The notes: generated by a model from the sequence alone, not told the origin. 32,204 nucleotides of DNA from a virus (IMGVR_UViG_3300025736_000106:1-32204); one strand, 5' to 3'. Shown: positions 1 through 9,192, counted from the first letter of the stretch. Program-made: numbers and translations.

Positions 1-651
1 ATAAAGAAACCTCAAGGTCAGCACAATGTCGCTATCCTGCTGAGCAGTAAATGTGCTCGGGATCACCTGCTTAAGATTAAAGTAGAGATTCTTTGCGGCC
101 TCCAAAGCTGCCGTATCAAGCTCGATGCTGCTGTCGGTACCTGACAGCGGCGTCCCAGCCCAGGTGGCGGAGGCCGGAGCCTCGCCCGTGGTGGTAATGG
201 CATTCAGGGTTGAATCGGCGGGTGTTCCACCTCCTAGGAAGTCGCCGTTTGCGGCCGCGTGCGTATTATCGTTCCATGCCTCAAGCGTGGGTTTTCCGGC
301 AGTCACCCCGTCAAAATAGATCGCGAACACATACCGGGTAGCCCCGCCGCTTTGCCCTCCCGCGGTAGTGCCTGCGAGCGGCACCTGATCGAATATGCTC
401 TCCGAGTAGTCATCAATAAACGTCTTGGGCGCCTCAAGATCTCCCGAATCAGGGATCAGCACCGGGTACTTGGTGCCTGTCCGTGAATCTCCGTCCGTCT
501 GCTGGTCATCCAGAAACAGGATGGAGTCATTAGTCAGGTCTATCACCACCCAGTTTGAGCTGCTCCCCCCAGCCCCTCCAGAGGCATTCCCTGTGTTCGC
601 GCCATCGTTTTCCGTGTTGTTATAAAGCCAGTAAGTATTGGGTAAAGCCAT
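1..651 (-). CDS. Putative tail-tip or fibre-region protein, partial (3' end outside window)
   Basis: The frame starts at an ATG at 651 and stays open for 217 codons to the window edge, so the C-terminus is missing. The start overlaps the stop of the upstream gene as TGATG, a sign of translational coupling. The protein begins MALPNTYWLYNNTE and is rich in Gly, Ser, Thr, Asn and Asp, with a glycine-serine run near residues 26-33. That composition suits a beta-rich tail appendage. It follows the tail hub and a small zinc-type protein, where distal tail proteins are usually encoded. I recognise no family. The role is inferred from position and composition only. Confidence 0.6.
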   Translation of the reverse strand, partial: MALPNTYWLYNNTENDGANTGNASGGAGGSSSNWVVIDLTNDSILFLDDQQTDGDSRTGTKYPVLIPDSGDLEAPKTFIDDYSESIFDQVPLAGTTAGGQSGGATRYVFAIYFDGVTAGKPTLEAWNDNTHAAANGDFLGGGTPADSTLNAITTTGEAPASATWAGTPLSGTDSSIELDTAALEAAKNLYFNLKQVIPSTFTAQQDSDIVLTLRFLY

Positions 652-1040
652 CACGCACCTCCCTTGTAAAGCCCGTATCTTTTTAATTGTTCTACCGCGC
701 TCATGGTGCTGTACCGCTCATAAACGCAATCAGCGGCCAGGCAGAACCACTGAGACAGGTACCCCTTTTCATTTCCCCTTCCAGCAGGGATGTCTATCCT
801 TCTAAGCGCCAGAGGAGCACCGCATTCCGGGCACTTTGGAGCAAGCCGCTCCCAGGCGTGCCTTGTGCTCAGCCGCTTTTTTCTGGCCGATTCGGCCTCC
901 TCTTTTTTCTTCCGCAAAAACTCCCGAAGCTCAACATCTGTCACACTGCTTTGATTCATGAAATCTTTGATGGTTAAAAAATCCTGTGCCTTCCCGATTC
1001 CAAACACTTCAATAACTTTTTCAACTGAGCCTTTTCTCAT
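651..1040 (-). CDS. Small tail-region protein with a CxxC...C motif
   Basis: This 129-residue protein has a CPECG motif in its middle and a second Cys pair (CLAADC) near the C-terminus, so one metal site is likely. The N-terminal half is charged and helical and contains the run LRKKKEEAESARKK. A longer reading from 1088 would overlap the hub gene by 34 bp. The ATG at 1040 is preferred because GAGGG lies 7 nt upstream and the start follows the hub stop by 14 bp. The gene lies between the hub and the next tail gene. It could be an assembly factor or minor tail component; no function can be assigned. Confidence 0.7.
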   Translation of the reverse strand: MRKGSVEKVIEVFGIGKAQDFLTIKDFMNQSSVTDVELREFLRKKKEEAESARKKRLSTRHAWERLAPKCPECGAPLALRRIDIPAGRGNEKGYLSQWFCLAADCVYERYSTMSAVEQLKRYGLYKGGA

Positions 1041-1054
1041 ATCCAATCCCTCAT

Positions 1055-3796
1055 TTAGGCTGTCCACACCTGGCAGGAGTAATGGCACACCAGTGGATAA
1101 CCAAGGGCCTCGGCCCGTTCGCTTTTATCGCAAATGCTGCTAGGCATTTCATAGGGAGGAGTGCACCAGCAGGAACAAAGTGGGTCTGTGCCGTTATCGT
1201 AAGCTATCTCCCAGCGCTTATGATTATCCTGGTACTCATGCTCTATTGTTACGGCAGCCCCCTTACATCTTGCCGCGCCGCACGTCGTAGCTCCTCTGGT
1301 ATCCCACAGGCCGGCGGTTGAACGCACCCACCCGTCGCAGGCGTTTCCGCACCGGTCTGTCACAAGGATATTCACTGAGCCTGCCGCATCTGCATCGGCC
1401 TGAAGCACGTTCGCTCCGGCCTCGGTCTCAATCGATACCAGGTGAAAGCTGTCGGGCGTGTCCGCCTCTGCTATGCTCCAGGTGTAGGGCCCTATCCCTC
1501 CCGTAACGTATAACGTAACCTCATCATCCGGGTTGATGGTCTCAGGGTTGTTTGCCTCATCCCAGAGAAGGATTTCCGCGTCTTCACAGACATCGCAGTA
1601 GTTCACACACGCCGCGATCGCCTCGGCCTTCAGGGCGTCAACTTTTTCCCAGTACTCAGGGGTGCCCTCCTCAAACCCGTGATCCTGTTTCACCATATCT
1701 GAGACGGTCCGGTAGCTCCCCCCGTCGTAGCTCTGGGTGGTCCCGAATATCTCAAACTCGGTTGCGCACATCTCCTCACAGCTGCACCCATGAGCAAGCC
1801 CGTCTGTAAAGCGGCCGTTAAGCCCGGCCTCGGTCGGATCGGAAGAGACATTTTCAGGCACGCACCAGTTAAACTCCCCTGAAGTGCACTGCGACTCGGG
1901 AAAACAGCCGAACACCGTCCCTGTCCAGCAGCATCGCTCACCTTCCGCACACTCCTTGATCGTGCCGTCGCTTTGCCTGCAAAGGGCGTCCCCCAGGCTG
2001 TCATACTCACCGGTTCCCACGCCGCCATATATAAGATCCGAGGCGTCCCAGTCCTCGGGCCAGTCATCGATTGCGCTTGTCTCATCCACCACGCTTATGC
2101 TTGCCGAGGCCTCGGTCGGTTCCTCCCGGGTTGTGCGGATATAAGCATCAATCCTTGCCGTTCCAATCGTCTCTCCGGTAAAATGATTCAGGGCCGCCCC
2201 CTGGGCCGTGTAATTAACCAGCAGGTCAGCACCTGTTGAAACTATCGTTGAAAGATCAATCACCTTGCCGCTGTGTGTGCCGTAAAGGTCCCCGCCTGTT
2301 GGGTTTCCCTCTTCATCAGCCAGATAAACACTTGTAACGGAAGCTGGATACATTGAGATCTCGCACTGAGTAACCCCTGTTATCTCGTTTATGGCGGTTG
2401 CCTTTTCATTTGTTATCGTGACCGTGCCAAGCCTTGCCGCGTTCCAGCTCAAATCTCCCCGCTTTGCTGCCGAGCCTTCGCTCATGTAAACTGTTCGCCC
2501 GGTTGTAACAGGGCCGCTTTCCTCAACGTACACAAGCAGGCTTGCCACCTCCCCCACATGCACACTCGTGGGATTTGCCGTAAGGCTCAGCCTTGGTGGG
2601 CACTGGCACGGGTTGTCTATAAAGACCGTGTTTTCCGCTGTTTCTCCTTCAACATCCACACTTACGGTTACGTCCTCAGCCACACTTCCGGCCTGGATAT
2701 AATTCACGGCAATTCCGGCTGAACGGTAGGTAATCACCAGGGACTGGTCACAGAAGGAAAGCTTGTCATGAAGGGTTATGGTGTTTGCCGAAAGGCTGTA
2801 TCCGCCTGCCGCCAGGTTGGTTCTCCTTGCGTGATCTGAATATGCCCACACTCCGTCAACCCAGCTGGGCGGAAAATCCACGCTGATCGTGTAAAAATTA
2901 GTCGCCCTCTGTCTCTCTACGCTTATAAGAATCTCCTGGGTGTTGGAGGTGGCAGAGGAAATTGCGGCATTACTGCTCGCAATCGACCAGTCCACCACCT
3001 GGCCGTCCACCGGTTCTCCCTGCTCATCAATCACCTGCGCAAATAGCTTTGTGCGTGAAGCGCCGTCTGCCTGCAAACAGGGATCAGGAATCAGAAGGCT
3101 TATGGCGTAGCCAGCAAGCGCACCTGTTGGGGTTATCCGCACGCGATTTGCAAACTCCGGCCACTCCGGGCTCTCCGAGATCTCTGCTATATCATCATCC
3201 GTAATGGTGACATCCGCCTCCGAAGGCACATAATCAAAAGACTTAATGCACAGATGCCCCAGGCGGTCGGTTGCGGCCACAGCCCCTGCAAGGCTTGCGA
3301 TCTTGGCAATCACGTCAATCGGGTACGCGCTTTCAGTTTCGTAGGTGCCGGCATATATCACGAAATCATCGATATCGCTGAAGGCCTCATCCCAGGTAAT
3401 CCCTGCAAGCGTGCACATCTCGGATGCGATATTAAAAAATGTCGTCTTTTCTTCCCATCGCTTGCTTACCTTTGGCGCGAAAGGCTCTCCCAGTTTTGCG
3501 GTAATGCTCCTCCCCCACACCCCCTGGAGTAGATCAGATCCGGTTGATGATTCAATCGCCGGCCGTTCGATAAAAAAGCTCCCCTGGCTTATCCACGTGC
3601 TTTCCGTCTTTGTGAAGATCTCAATCTCCGCTGTTTCAGGAATCTGAGTAAAATCAAGCCCTGAGTACAGGTCCGCATCCGCTATATCAAGCGTCATCTC
3701 CCGGCAGTAGCTTTCAAGGTCGGCTGTTATGGAAAACCGGGAGACTTTTTCGCTTATATCAACGCCGTTAAATTCGATTTTCCATCCGTAAGGCAT
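1055..3796 (-). CDS. Tail hub/tip protein with Ig-like region and Cys-rich C-terminus
   Basis: The 913-residue protein sits directly after the distal tail gene (stop 3798) with GGGAG upstream of its ATG. Residues 1 to about 230 read like a phage hub: a beta-sandwich start, then a section with DVIAKIASLAGAVAATDRLGHL typical of baseplate hub domains. The middle (about 230-590) is beta-rich and holds segments like bacterial Ig (Big) domains, for example LSLTANPTSVHVGEVASLLV. Residues about 600-913 contain 23 cysteines, many as CxC or CxxC, which is unusual for phage tail proteins. The likely role is in the tail tip, with Ig-like and Cys-rich parts exposed for host contact. Hub assignment is by inference from position and N-terminal pattern; the Cys content is seen directly. 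Confidence 0.7.
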   Translation of the reverse strand: MPYGWKIEFNGVDISEKVSRFSITADLESYCREMTLDIADADLYSGLDFTQIPETAEIEIFTKTESTWISQGSFFIERPAIESSTGSDLLQGVWGRSITAKLGEPFAPKVSKRWEEKTTFFNIASEMCTLAGITWDEAFSDIDDFVIYAGTYETESAYPIDVIAKIASLAGAVAATDRLGHLCIKSFDYVPSEADVTITDDDIAEISESPEWPEFANRVRITPTGALAGYAISLLIPDPCLQADGASRTKLFAQVIDEQGEPVDGQVVDWSIASSNAAISSATSNTQEILISVERQRATNFYTISVDFPPSWVDGVWAYSDHARRTNLAAGGYSLSANTITLHDKLSFCDQSLVITYRSAGIAVNYIQAGSVAEDVTVSVDVEGETAENTVFIDNPCQCPPRLSLTANPTSVHVGEVASLLVYVEESGPVTTGRTVYMSEGSAAKRGDLSWNAARLGTVTITNEKATAINEITGVTQCEISMYPASVTSVYLADEEGNPTGGDLYGTHSGKVIDLSTIVSTGADLLVNYTAQGAALNHFTGETIGTARIDAYIRTTREEPTEASASISVVDETSAIDDWPEDWDASDLIYGGVGTGEYDSLGDALCRQSDGTIKECAEGERCCWTGTVFGCFPESQCTSGEFNWCVPENVSSDPTEAGLNGRFTDGLAHGCSCEEMCATEFEIFGTTQSYDGGSYRTVSDMVKQDHGFEEGTPEYWEKVDALKAEAIAACVNYCDVCEDAEILLWDEANNPETINPDDEVTLYVTGGIGPYTWSIAEADTPDSFHLVSIETEAGANVLQADADAAGSVNILVTDRCGNACDGWVRSTAGLWDTRGATTCGAARCKGAAVTIEHEYQDNHKRWEIAYDNGTDPLCSCWCTPPYEMPSSICDKSERAEALGYPLVCHYSCQVWTA

Positions 3797-3797
3797 C

Positions 3798-4289
3798 CTA
3801 ACTCCCGCTTACGACTTCAAGGCACAAAGAGCAATCAGCCCTTTTACTGGTAAGCCTTGCCGTAACAACCAGGTTTATCTCATAGCTGAAAATGTCCGTT
3901 CCGTGGTGTGCCCAGAAAAGGTTACGCCAGTATTTAAAGCCTCCCGGCCTCACGAACTTCACCTGCCAGATGTCAAAGCCATCCGTGAAACAATACTCTC
4001 CATCAACCGTCTCATGAATCGCCTTTAAGGCATCTACCGTATCCGGCGACAGGGCGTCAGCTTCAGAAAACGAGATCCTTTCATCTGCTGAAAACACACC
4101 GAAATCCTGCACCACCGCGCCTCCCATAGTGGCTATAACAGTGCCCCTTCCGACCTCGCCTCCGTGCAGGTTGTAATCGCCAAAGATCGGAGGCTGATCC
4201 AGCACCACAAGAGTTGAAGGGGCCGGGTCCGCACCTGCCGGATCGGTCGTGGGCTCGATGTCTATTGAATAAAACGCAAATTCCGTCAT
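3798..4289 (-). CDS. Distal tail-like protein
   Basis: This 163-residue protein lies between the tape measure and the hub, the usual place of a distal tail (Dit-like) or tape-measure-associated protein in siphoviruses. Its ATG overlaps the tape-measure stop by 4 nt (ATGA), indicating coupling. It is beta-rich, with aromatic segments such as FKYWRNLFWAHHG and a short Cys pair (CSLC) near the C-terminus. I do not recognise a named family. The assignment rests on gene order. Confidence 0.65.
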   Translation of the reverse strand: MTEFAFYSIDIEPTTDPAGADPAPSTLVVLDQPPIFGDYNLHGGEVGRGTVIATMGGAVVQDFGVFSADERISFSEADALSPDTVDALKAIHETVDGEYCFTDGFDIWQVKFVRPGGFKYWRNLFWAHHGTDIFSYEINLVVTARLTSKRADCSLCLEVVSGS

Positions 4290-7261
4290 CTTCTTGCAAG
4301 CCCCAGTTTTATAAGCTCTTTTTCAAATTCCTTTACCATCTGCCTGGTAACCTTATTGTTTCCCACAACGGTGAGAGGCATTTCTGTATTTCCCGCCTGA
4401 AAGCGTATGGTTATAGCTTCAGTCGCAGATCCCGCCTCAACTGCTCCGCCTGTCTGGTAGGCAAGCCTTGGAGCCGAGGGCAGTGGAATATTTGATATCA
4501 GACCACCGATCTTTGCCCGGGCCACACCAGACAAATCAAGCCTCATACTGTTTAGTGCATGAAAAAGAGTTGCCCCGTATTTTCTTACCGCCTCTTTTCG
4601 AATTACAAACTCGCCTGCCTCAAGGAGCGACCTAATCTTGTCGCCCCCACCGTAGCCGGGAAGTCCACCACCGTTTGCGAGGCCCGCAAGGCCGCCAGTC
4701 TGTTTCTCCTCAACGGTCCTTTGATGCACTACAACGTTTATGTGCTTAATCGCAGGCTTTATGAGGTTGTTTATGGCGTTTTGCGCAGCTGACAGTCCCT
4801 TAAGTTCAATTGTGACATTTGCCTGTCTTGCCTTTGAAATCTCATTTAACTGCTGATTGATCCCGCTTGCTGTCGCACTCCATTCATCCCTGGCAGTCTC
4901 GGCCGCTTGCTTCTGGTGGGTATAAAGCTCTTCGATAAATTTTCCCACCTCGGTCACGCCTGCGATGGCGATTTTTTTGGCCGCCTCAAGAGATTTAACA
5001 ATGACCTCTTCGCCTTCACCGGTCCTTTTTACCTCCTGGGCCAGGTTCGCATAGAGAGACTCCGCGTCTTTAGCAAGCCGTTGGGCAAGCTCATAATCCT
5101 TTTCTCTTAAGGCCTTTTTTGCGGCATATAGTTTTTCCTCTGCCTGCTGTTTTTTGTCCGCCCAGACCTCCTCCTCGCTTAAGCCCTTACGGCCAAGCTC
5201 GCGGATTTTATCCTCAGTAGAAAGCCTCGCGTACTTGATTTTCTCTTCCCAGGCTATTACCTCCTGGGCATATTTTTCTGCCTCTTTACGCGCGTTTTCG
5301 TATGCCGCCTTTGCCTGCTTTTCAAACTCTTCAAGCTGCTCATTTGTCGCAAGCACCGCCTGGGCAGGCTTTTCCATATCTTCAGCTGCTGCGCCCGCTT
5401 CCTTGCCGACCTGGTTGTATGCGGAAATAACCTCGTTAAGCCTGACACCAACCTGGGATAACTGCTTTTGAGCCGCAAGGGCCTCTTCAGTCGCCGTGCC
5501 AAAGAGAGTCTTTTTTGCCGCCTTTTCTTCAAGTGCGAATTTAAGCGCTGTGTAATATGCCTTTGCCCCTGAAAGCTCACTTTCAAGCTCTTTCAGGTCC
5601 TCCCTGGCAAGCTTTGTGAGATCATCCGGAATCTTAACGTCCTTAAACTCTTCATATTTGCGGATCACCCTCCCTGTATTTTCAGCGAGCCTGTCCTGGG
5701 CCTCGCGTGCGTCCTTCATCGCCTGCCGGGCACCGTACATCTCCTTTGCCAGGGTTGCCAATTGATACGATGTGTAAAGCACCCCTGCCGCAAGCCCCGC
5801 TTTCATCGCAATACCTGAAGCGGAAAACTGCGCTGTAAGAGTCCCCAGGGAAGCCTGTGCAAAGCGCGCCTGACCGATAAAACCCCCAAGACCTGAAACG
5901 ATATGACTTAGCCCTAATCTCCATATGGTAAACGCACCCACGGCACCCGCAAGGGTGCCTATGATCGACTTGGTAACCGGGTCAGCCTCACGGATTGAAT
6001 CAGACACCACCCTGAAGACTTTGGCCAGGGGCAAAAGCCCTTTGGCCACAAGCGCGCCTGCAGAAAGTAACAGGTTGTCCAGCTCGTTTCTAAAAAGCTT
6101 GATCTTGTTCTCCGGAGTATCCTTCATTTTGTCATATGCTCCACTCATCGCGCCGCCTGAGGCCCTCATTTCTTCCAAGGTCTTTTTGAGCGAATCGAAG
6201 TTCTGGGTCAGAGCCAGAACCCCGGTGCGCGCCTCAACATCAGGTATCAAGAGCCGCATTTGGTCTATGGCCAGGCCCTTTTCGCGGATTGCGTCCAGGG
6301 TCGGAATGAGTCCCTGCCAAGTGATTCCAAGTTCATCAAAATGTTTTTTAGCTTCAGGGGTTGGTGCGGCCAAGGCATTGATGGTGCCTTTGAGAGCGGT
6401 CATGGCCTTTGGAGTCCGGATTCCCGCCTTAGTAAGGGTCGCGACGCTCGCAGACAGTTCGGTTAGCCCTACATCGGCCGCATTGGCCGTGGGCAGGACC
6501 TCGCCGATAGATTGCGCCAGTTCCGGGAAGGTAGTGACGCCCAGCTTGACCGTTTTAAACAGGGTATCGTAGACCTCGTCCAGATCATCAATCGACTTGC
6601 CATATGCGTTTATGACACCAATCCCGACATTTGCCGCAGTCTTGGTGTCCGTAACACCGGCCACAGCCGCTTTGGCGGATTTTTTAAGGACCCCAGCTGA
6701 TTTTTCAAGCCCAACACCAGCTGATAAGATGTCGTATTCCGCAGCCGCCAGTTCCGCCGCGCTCTGAGGGATATCTTTTGTAAGTGCGCGGATTTCTTTT
6801 CCCAAGGCCCCGAACCGCTCCCGGCTCACATCAATCAGGGTGTTTACCTCCGCCATGCGCTGAGAAAATTCGCTGTATCGTTGAAACGTTTTGATCGCGG
6901 CATAGCCTGCGCCCGCAAGAGCTATAAGGCCGGTTTTTGCCTTTTGCAGATCCCCTACCCAATCGCCTGTTTCCTTACGCAGTTCAGCGGTCTTTTGCTT
7001 GAGTCTGGTTTTTGCCTGGTAAAGCTCAGCGGTTGCTAGAGTGCCCGATTTTCTGAGCGTGTCGTAAGCCCCCCTGAGCTTTTTGATCTCCGCCCGGACC
7101 TCTTTATAGGGCCTTACATCGAGTAAGGCCCGGGCCTCCATTACCTTTTTAGCCTTGGCTACAGACGCGCTAGTCTTGTCAAACTCGCTCCTTGTGCGAG
7201 CGAGTTCCTTTTTTGTCCGGTCCTTTGCTTCAACCGTTATGCTGACTTTACGCTCTGTCAC
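4286..7261 (-). CDS. Tail tape measure protein (TP901 type)
   Basis: At 991 residues this is the longest gene in the window, as expected for a tape measure, whose length sets tail length. The N-terminal 100 residues are coiled coil (KDRTKKELARTRSEFDKT). The next ~330 residues match the TP901-type tape-measure core, with the pattern AELAAAEYDILSAGVG and later TLTKAGIRTPKAMTALKG. Hydrophobic segments near 440-500 and long charged helices near 550-780 follow. The C-terminus has the common phage tail motif GGGDKIRSLLEAGEFVIRKE. The start is a GTG that overlaps the stop of the upstream small frame as GTGA. With no sheath gene, a length of 991 residues suggests a long, non-contractile tail. Confidence 0.93.
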   Translation of the reverse strand: MTERKVSITVEAKDRTKKELARTRSEFDKTSASVAKAKKVMEARALLDVRPYKEVRAEIKKLRGAYDTLRKSGTLATAELYQAKTRLKQKTAELRKETGDWVGDLQKAKTGLIALAGAGYAAIKTFQRYSEFSQRMAEVNTLIDVSRERFGALGKEIRALTKDIPQSAAELAAAEYDILSAGVGLEKSAGVLKKSAKAAVAGVTDTKTAANVGIGVINAYGKSIDDLDEVYDTLFKTVKLGVTTFPELAQSIGEVLPTANAADVGLTELSASVATLTKAGIRTPKAMTALKGTINALAAPTPEAKKHFDELGITWQGLIPTLDAIREKGLAIDQMRLLIPDVEARTGVLALTQNFDSLKKTLEEMRASGGAMSGAYDKMKDTPENKIKLFRNELDNLLLSAGALVAKGLLPLAKVFRVVSDSIREADPVTKSIIGTLAGAVGAFTIWRLGLSHIVSGLGGFIGQARFAQASLGTLTAQFSASGIAMKAGLAAGVLYTSYQLATLAKEMYGARQAMKDAREAQDRLAENTGRVIRKYEEFKDVKIPDDLTKLAREDLKELESELSGAKAYYTALKFALEEKAAKKTLFGTATEEALAAQKQLSQVGVRLNEVISAYNQVGKEAGAAAEDMEKPAQAVLATNEQLEEFEKQAKAAYENARKEAEKYAQEVIAWEEKIKYARLSTEDKIRELGRKGLSEEEVWADKKQQAEEKLYAAKKALREKDYELAQRLAKDAESLYANLAQEVKRTGEGEEVIVKSLEAAKKIAIAGVTEVGKFIEELYTHQKQAAETARDEWSATASGINQQLNEISKARQANVTIELKGLSAAQNAINNLIKPAIKHINVVVHQRTVEEKQTGGLAGLANGGGLPGYGGGDKIRSLLEAGEFVIRKEAVRKYGATLFHALNSMRLDLSGVARAKIGGLISNIPLPSAPRLAYQTGGAVEAGSATEAITIRFQAGNTEMPLTVVGNNKVTRQMVKEFEKELIKLGLARR

Positions 7262-7703
7262 TCTTTATCCTCCGGCGGGCTCGAAATTTTCAGGGCCTCA
7301 TCGATCGCCAGGTTGAAAAAACTCCACCCGTAATCCCAGGGTTGACTGTGACCCATCATGATCAACCGGCAGACAGCCCTTCTGATTTCTGTGCCTCGAG
7401 CAATTGTCGTCCAACGTTTGCCAGCCTCTGCATCAGGCTGGCAAAAGAAGGGTTTACCTCTTCAACCGCCGAAAGGAGGACTTCGATTTCAGAGGGCACC
7501 AATTGCTCAAGCTCCTCCCTCGTAATTCCCAGACTCATCTCAAGCGCACCTGAAGGCAGCCTGTCGGGGAACAAAAGATCAATATCGCTCAGCTTCTCAT
7601 CCTGTCCCTCAAAACCATCGGTCAATTCCATTATTTGTTTGACCGTAAGCTCATTTGCGGTCAGTGTTTTATCCCCGATTTCAAATGTTTTTTCCTTGCG
7701 CAT
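7258..7703 (-). CDS. Tail assembly chaperone, predicted -1 frameshift product (G-T like)
   Basis: Tail chaperone genes of many siphoviruses make a short protein and a -1 frameshifted long form. Here the first frame starts at 7703. At A AAC CCT (7455-7449, with AAC and CCT in frame) a slip of -1 enters a frame that is open until a TGA at 7260-7258. The fusion would be 148 residues: 85 from the first frame and 63 new ones ending in WSFFNLAIDEALK and a short tail. The second frame also contains an ATG pair (7359, 7356) that could start a 33-residue protein on its own. The second frame's stop overlaps the tape-measure GTG. The position just before the tape measure and the hairpin downstream of the slip site both fit the known arrangement. 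Confidence 0.6.
7362..7703 (-). CDS. Tail assembly chaperone, short form
   Basis: This 113-residue acidic helical protein lies between the tail tube gene and the tape measure, where siphoviruses encode the chaperone that coats the tape measure during tail assembly. A start at 7739 is possible, but the ATG at 7703 has AGGAGA at the right distance and gives MRKEKTFEIGDKTLTANELT, a common beginning for this group. The rest is helical (ELTVKQIMELTDGF, LEQLVPSEIEVLLSAVEEVN). The frame ends at a TGA at 7364-7362, downstream of the putative slip site. Confidence 0.75.
   Translation of the reverse strand: MRKEKTFEIGDKTLTANELTVKQIMELTDGFEGQDEKLSDIDLLFPDRLPSGALEMSLGITREELEQLVPSEIEVLLSAVEEVNPSFASLMQRLANVGRQLLEAQKSEGLSAG
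7417..7455 (-). promoter_or_regulatory. Putative programmed -1 frameshift signal (slippery heptamer plus stem-loop)
   Basis: On the minus strand the heptamer AAACCCT (7455-7449) has the X XXY YYZ form with AAC and CCT as zero-frame codons. Three nucleotides later a perfect 10-bp stem begins, TTTGCCAGCC pairing with GGCTGGCAAA around a 9-nt loop (7445-7436, loop 7435-7427, 7426-7417). If the A-T end of the stem is open, the spacer is 5-6 nt, the usual distance. The -1 frame is open from just upstream of the heptamer to 7258. A C-containing YYY triplet is less common than A or T, which lowers certainty. Confidence 0.6.
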
Positions 7704-7761
7704 TTTTTCTCCTGAAGCCTCATGTAAGATGAGCGGCATATAAAATCATGCAGCTATTTTT

Positions 7762-8727
7762 TTATGCCAATGTCTCTACTTTGTAATATTCCTGGCCGCT
7801 TGGCTGGCTGGTATCCTTCAAAACCGTGCCGGTCACCGCAAGCACCGACGCTCCCTCGCCGATCAGCGGGAATTCTCCGTTAAGCAAAATGTTTACCTTG
7901 TGGAAGGTCCAGCGTTGCCTGACGCCGTTATCATCCTTATCGGAGACAAATATCAGGTTGCGCTCCACCGAGCCTGCAGACATTCCCCAGATATACGAGA
8001 CATTCACGGCCTCGTAATCCGCAGAGACTATATCTGCCGCTTCGATCGCGCCTGCGCTTAGCTTCCGCAAATACCCGTAGTCAGGGTCGAGGTTATAGTC
8101 CGTCCCCTGGACCCTTCGGGTGGCGCCCGTTGAATCGGTCACCACCACGTCCTCCAGGGTTTCAATGCCCGAGATGGAGATGTAATTCGTATCTGCCGTT
8201 TCTTCCGCGTCTTCTCCCACTGTAAAGGTGCCTGAGAGATTTATGATTTCGATATAGTTTGCCCCCACAAATGCAATCTTGCCTGTGGCGCTGGAGGAAT
8301 CACCTGTAGCCGTATCCCCCACTTCGAGGGTTCCGGTGATCGTGCCGGTCAGCTTTGTGATAAAGACATTGAGCTTGTCTAGGGCTATGTAGCGGTCATC
8401 CTCGAAACTCGGATTATCATGGTCAATGTAACCAGCGCTTTGATTGTCAGTGTTAATGGCCGAACCTAAGAGCGTCATATTCAGGTTCTCGTTTGTCATC
8501 TCCCGGAGCCCGAAGGTAAGAGTTGCGTCCCGCTCGGTTTCCTTTTCGATTAGAGTAGCCCTTGCAGCATTCCGGGTGCTGTAGAGTTTCTCAGTGGTGA
8601 CTGTGAGGGCGAAATTGATATTTTCAAGCTCGCCCAAGTCGTCAAAATGATTCTCATTCACCTCTCCCGCGTAGGCCCTGCCTGTGCCGTAATATCTTAT
8701 GTTGTCAGCGTCTGATGCTAATCCCAT
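7762..8727 (-). CDS. Major tail tube protein (siphovirus-like)
   Basis: The 321-residue protein follows the gp37-like connector gene and precedes the chaperone, the standard place for a tail tube subunit. An excellent AAGGAGG lies upstream of its ATG. The sequence is beta-rich: a start MGLASDADNIRYYGTGRAYAG, a middle insertion (about 125-190) of Gly/Thr/Asp-rich beta strands (GTITGTLEVGDTATGDSSSATG), and an end with WTFHKVNILLNGEFPLIGEG, a phrase typical of tube proteins. Mu itself has a sheath and tube pair (gpL, gpM) here. Only one gene is present, so a non-contractile tail is inferred. The insertion may be a surface domain displayed along the tail. Confidence 0.75.
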   Translation of the reverse strand: MGLASDADNIRYYGTGRAYAGEVNENHFDDLGELENINFALTVTTEKLYSTRNAARATLIEKETERDATLTFGLREMTNENLNMTLLGSAINTDNQSAGYIDHDNPSFEDDRYIALDKLNVFITKLTGTITGTLEVGDTATGDSSSATGKIAFVGANYIEIINLSGTFTVGEDAEETADTNYISISGIETLEDVVVTDSTGATRRVQGTDYNLDPDYGYLRKLSAGAIEAADIVSADYEAVNVSYIWGMSAGSVERNLIFVSDKDDNGVRQRWTFHKVNILLNGEFPLIGEGASVLAVTGTVLKDTSQPSGQEYYKVETLA

Positions 8728-8739
8728 TTCCTTACCTCC

Positions 8740-9192
8740 TTATGACTTGATTGTTTTAAACTCGTATCTTGCCGCGTAAAAGCAAAGGCCCTTGTCAGGC
8801 GCCAGATAAAGCGGTGCAGCCGATCTCAGGAGCATAATGCCCGCGCTGTGGATCTTCTGCCTGTGGAGCAGGCCTTCAGTTTTCTCCAGGATCTCATAGA
8901 CTCCCATGCTGGTTGTATCCCCCAGCTTGGCGGCCTCGGACCCTCTCAGGTTGCGGTCGCCGATAATCACCATGATGCCGATCTTTTCCTCGTCATATCG
9001 GTCCTTGTTCACGAGCGCCAAGCCCGTTGCCACCACATAGGTACACGGGAAAAGGAGCGTCATCCTTGCCAGCTCTTCGATATCTTCCGCCTCCGCCTGG
9101 CCCGCGTAAAGTTCAAGGGTCTTAAGCCCCTGGTCTTTTAGGGGTGCGAGTGCGTTTAGGACAACCTGCTCCAGCTCTTCAAATTCGTGCAT
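8740..9192 (-). CDS. Mu gp37-like neck/tail connector protein (DUF1834)
   Basis: The 150-residue protein resembles the gp37 family of Mu-like phages, which lies just after gp36 and is thought to be a tail completion or terminator-type protein at the head-tail joint. It contains a conserved-looking core VATGLALVNKDRYDEEKIGIMVIIGDRNLRG and a YEILEKTEGLL helix. It starts 4 bp after the gp36-like stop, and the tail tube gene follows after 12 bp with its own strong ribosome-binding site. Confidence 0.75.
   Translation of the reverse strand: MHEFEELEQVVLNALAPLKDQGLKTLELYAGQAEAEDIEELARMTLLFPCTYVVATGLALVNKDRYDEEKIGIMVIIGDRNLRGSEAAKLGDTTSMGVYEILEKTEGLLHRQKIHSAGIMLLRSAAPLYLAPDKGLCFYAARYEFKTIKS

Noticed and set aside
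5925-6572. 215-codon plus-strand open frame
   Set aside because: It is antisense to the tape-measure core and shows shadow composition.
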